NCBI RefSeq assembly: GCF_003020115.1
Contig: NZ_PYFX01000009.1
Coordinates: 147,471-211,470 of the forward strand
Direction: 5' to 3'
Length of the DNA: 64,000 bases
DNA from: Bradyrhizobium sp. MOS002
GTDB taxonomy: Bacteria > Pseudomonadota > Alphaproteobacteria > Rhizobiales > Xanthobacteraceae
This document shows positions 62,831-64,000 of this stretch, in pieces; the stretch's first letter is position 1; the number at the start of each line of letters is the position of its first letter. Made by a program: the position numbers and the translations under genes. The notes under the pieces were generated by a model, which was not told the DNA's origin, ran no database searches, and saw only the letters and a list, made by a program, of their open reading frames with translations.

Positions 62831-63793
62831 ATGAATGGGCAATCCCCCCGGCATCACGCGGCCCGTGTCGAGGCCGCCATTACGTCAGGCCAGGCGGCAC
62901 GCTCGTCGCTCGTGGCCTCGTGGCGCCGTTCGTCCCGATTGCATCGTCTCGATCCCGCCGGCCGCAGCTCGCCGAACCGGCTGAGCGAAGCCGAGCTGCA
63001 CCGCGCGCGCGAGCGCGTCGCGCCATTGCTCGCCGCTGCGCGAGGCGCGATGGACCGGCTCTACCAGGCGGTCGGCGCCAGCGGCTGCTGCGTGCTGCTC
63101 GCCGACGGCGAGGGCGTGCCGGTCGATCGTCGCGGCACCCCGGCGGACGACGCGACATTTCAGTCCTGGGGCCTCTGGACCGGCGCGCTCTGGAGCGAGG
63201 AGCATGAGGGCACCAACGGCATCGGTACCTGCCTCGTCGAGCAGCGGCCGCTGACGATCGACCGCGATCAGCATTTCTTCACCCGCAACACCCTTCTCAG
63301 CTGCACCGCCGTTCCGATCTACGACCATGAGGCTGCGTTCGCGGGCGTGCTCGACGTCTCCTCCTGCCGCGCCGACCGTACCGACGTGCTTTCCAGTCTG
63401 ATTGCGCTCGCGGCTGGTGAGGCGGCCAAGCGTATCGAGGCCGATCTGTTTCGCAGAGCCTTCGCCCATGCCCGCATCGTGCTGACGCAAGCTGCGGACG
63501 GCCAGTGCGGCGGCCTCGTTGCGGTCGATGCGGACGATCTCGTGATCGGCGCGACCAGGTCCGCCCGAGCGGCACTCGGGATTGCGCCAGGCCGGGCATT
63601 GCAGCCGATGCCTGCCGACGATCTCCTCGGCGGCGATACCGCGCGCGACCATCTGGCCGGCGGTCAGCGCGCAGTGTTGCAGCGGGCGCTCTTGCGCGCA
63701 GGCGGCAATGTCTCGGCGGCCGCGAAGGCCCTCGGCGTCAGCCGCGCCACGCTGCACAGAAAGCTCAAGCGGTTCGAACTGAACGCGCATTGA
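62831..63793 (+). CDS. AcoR-like regulator without AAA+ domain
   Basis: 320 residues from ATG 62831 with GGAGG 8 nt upstream. A GAF-type sensor (about 75-200) has the AcoR marks HEGTNGIGTCL and DRDQHFFTRN; a Fis-type helix-turn-helix (about 278-318, GGNVSAAAKALGVSRATLHRKL) follows. AcoR proteins normally have an AAA+ sigma-54 activation domain of about 240 residues between; here a linker of about 75 residues replaces it. It cannot open sigma-54 promoters on its own. Confidence 0.85.
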   Translation: MNGQSPRHHAARVEAAITSGQAARSSLVASWRRSSRLHRLDPAGRSSPNRLSEAELHRARERVAPLLAAARGAMDRLYQAVGASGCCVLLADGEGVPVDRRGTPADDATFQSWGLWTGALWSEEHEGTNGIGTCLVEQRPLTIDRDQHFFTRNTLLSCTAVPIYDHEAAFAGVLDVSSCRADRTDVLSSLIALAAGEAAKRIEADLFRRAFAHARIVLTQAADGQCGGLVAVDADDLVIGATRSARAALGIAPGRALQPMPADDLLGGDTARDHLAGGQRAVLQRALLRAGGNVSAAAKALGVSRATLHRKLKRFELNAH

Positions 63794-63814
63794 GCTGCTG
63801 GTAGATCCTCAGGG

Positions 63815-63843
63815 TGAGGAGACCGCGAAGCGGTCGTCTCGAA
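63815..63843. repeat. Palindromic repeat, left copy of an inverted pair
   Basis: TGAGGAG, a small ACCGC-GAA-GCGGT stem, then GTCTCGAA. It is the reverse-oriented partner of the copy at 63879-63908, whose reverse complement also begins TGAGGAG and ends GTCTCGAA. Downstream of the AcoR-like gene. Confidence 0.65.
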
Positions 63844-63878
63844 CCACAAGAGGCCCTGCTGTCACCCCCAAGCCATCC

Positions 63879-63908
63879 TTCGAGACGCGCGCAAGAGCGC
63901 GCTCCTCA
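63879..63908. repeat. Palindromic repeat, right copy of an inverted pair
   Basis: TTCGAGAC, a GCGCGC-AAGA-GCGCGC stem, then CTCCTCA. Ends of the two copies agree exactly while the stem sequence differs, showing compensated change. Confidence 0.65.
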
Positions 63909-64000
63909 GAGCCTGACTCAAAAAGCGTAGACGTCTTCAAGGTCTGGCCAAGCGGCGAGTTAAGAGCCTCAGATGGGCAGCGAGTAGCCAGGCGAGCTCG
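63909..64000. other. Window end, no supported gene
   Basis: A minus-strand open frame of 20 codons ending with a stop at 63937-63939 enters from beyond the window; it could be the end of a gene, but the residues (a Leu/Arg-rich tail) are not recognisable. Confidence 0.3.

Overview
The window reads as a chromosomal segment of a Bradyrhizobium-type alphaproteobacterium (Nitrobacteraceae, formerly Bradyrhizobiaceae). The support is the high GC content, the gene strings tsf-pyrH-frr-uppS-cdsA-dxr-rseP-bamA-lpxD-fabZ-lpxA-lpxI-lpxB and kdsA/queF/eno/ftsB, the use of LpxI rather than LpxH, an alphaproteobacterial SOS box at lexA, and dispersed palindromic repeats of the kind seen in Bradyrhizobium and Rhodopseudomonas. 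No rRNA, tRNA, CRISPR array, insertion sequence or prophage was seen.

Layout. (1) 1-13310: translation/UMP kinase and envelope supercluster, all on + except a small secreted KTSC-domain gene on - between fabZ and lpxA. It makes undecaprenyl diphosphate, CDP-diacylglycerol, isoprenoid precursor, the outer-membrane assembly protein BamA and lipid A disaccharide. (2) 13410-22033: accessory block with a LysR regulator, a chloroperoxidase-like hydrolase and a six-gene minus-strand operon (ROK regulator, sugar-binding protein, two permeases, ATPase, SDR dehydrogenase). A perfect palindrome sits at the ROK start codon. (3) 22129-30016: gltA with a strong terminator, gltX, divergent glnS, two small proteins and a ComEC-like membrane protein. 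(4) 30026-34206: a triple GAF-like protein, an unknown protein, lexA (SOS boxes upstream, tandem repeat at its 3' end) and moeA. (5) 34207-43262: mixed block with a YihX-like HAD phosphatase, alpha-hydroxyacid dehydrogenase, CtpA-type protease, a TetR/EamA pair sharing one operator, a GGDEF-EAL protein and a lone Flp pilin with a sigma-54 promoter. (6) 43272-47586: minus-strand operon ppiD-trpD-trpC-moaC. (7) 47801-50881: tpiA, secG, pyrG. (8) 50887-53761: response regulator, histidine kinase and PmtA-type phospholipid N-methyltransferase, tied together by an 18-nt tandem box. (9) 53899-62664: NIPSNAP, kdsA, MFS exporter, ModA-like binding protein, queF, eno, MDR reductase, Tat-exported MBL hydrolase, FMN reductase, ftsB. 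(10) 62770-64000: an AcoR-like regulator without an AAA+ domain, behind an FNR/FixK-type box, then an inverted pair of repeats.

No wholly new large system is evident. The most promising items are small regulatory circuits read directly from DNA: the CATTGCG tandem box joining a two-component system to a phosphatidylcholine-type methyltransferase, the twin TetR/EamA operators, the sigma-54 pilin promoter, and a long-range stem that could cover the ribosome-binding site of the Tat-exported MBL enzyme.
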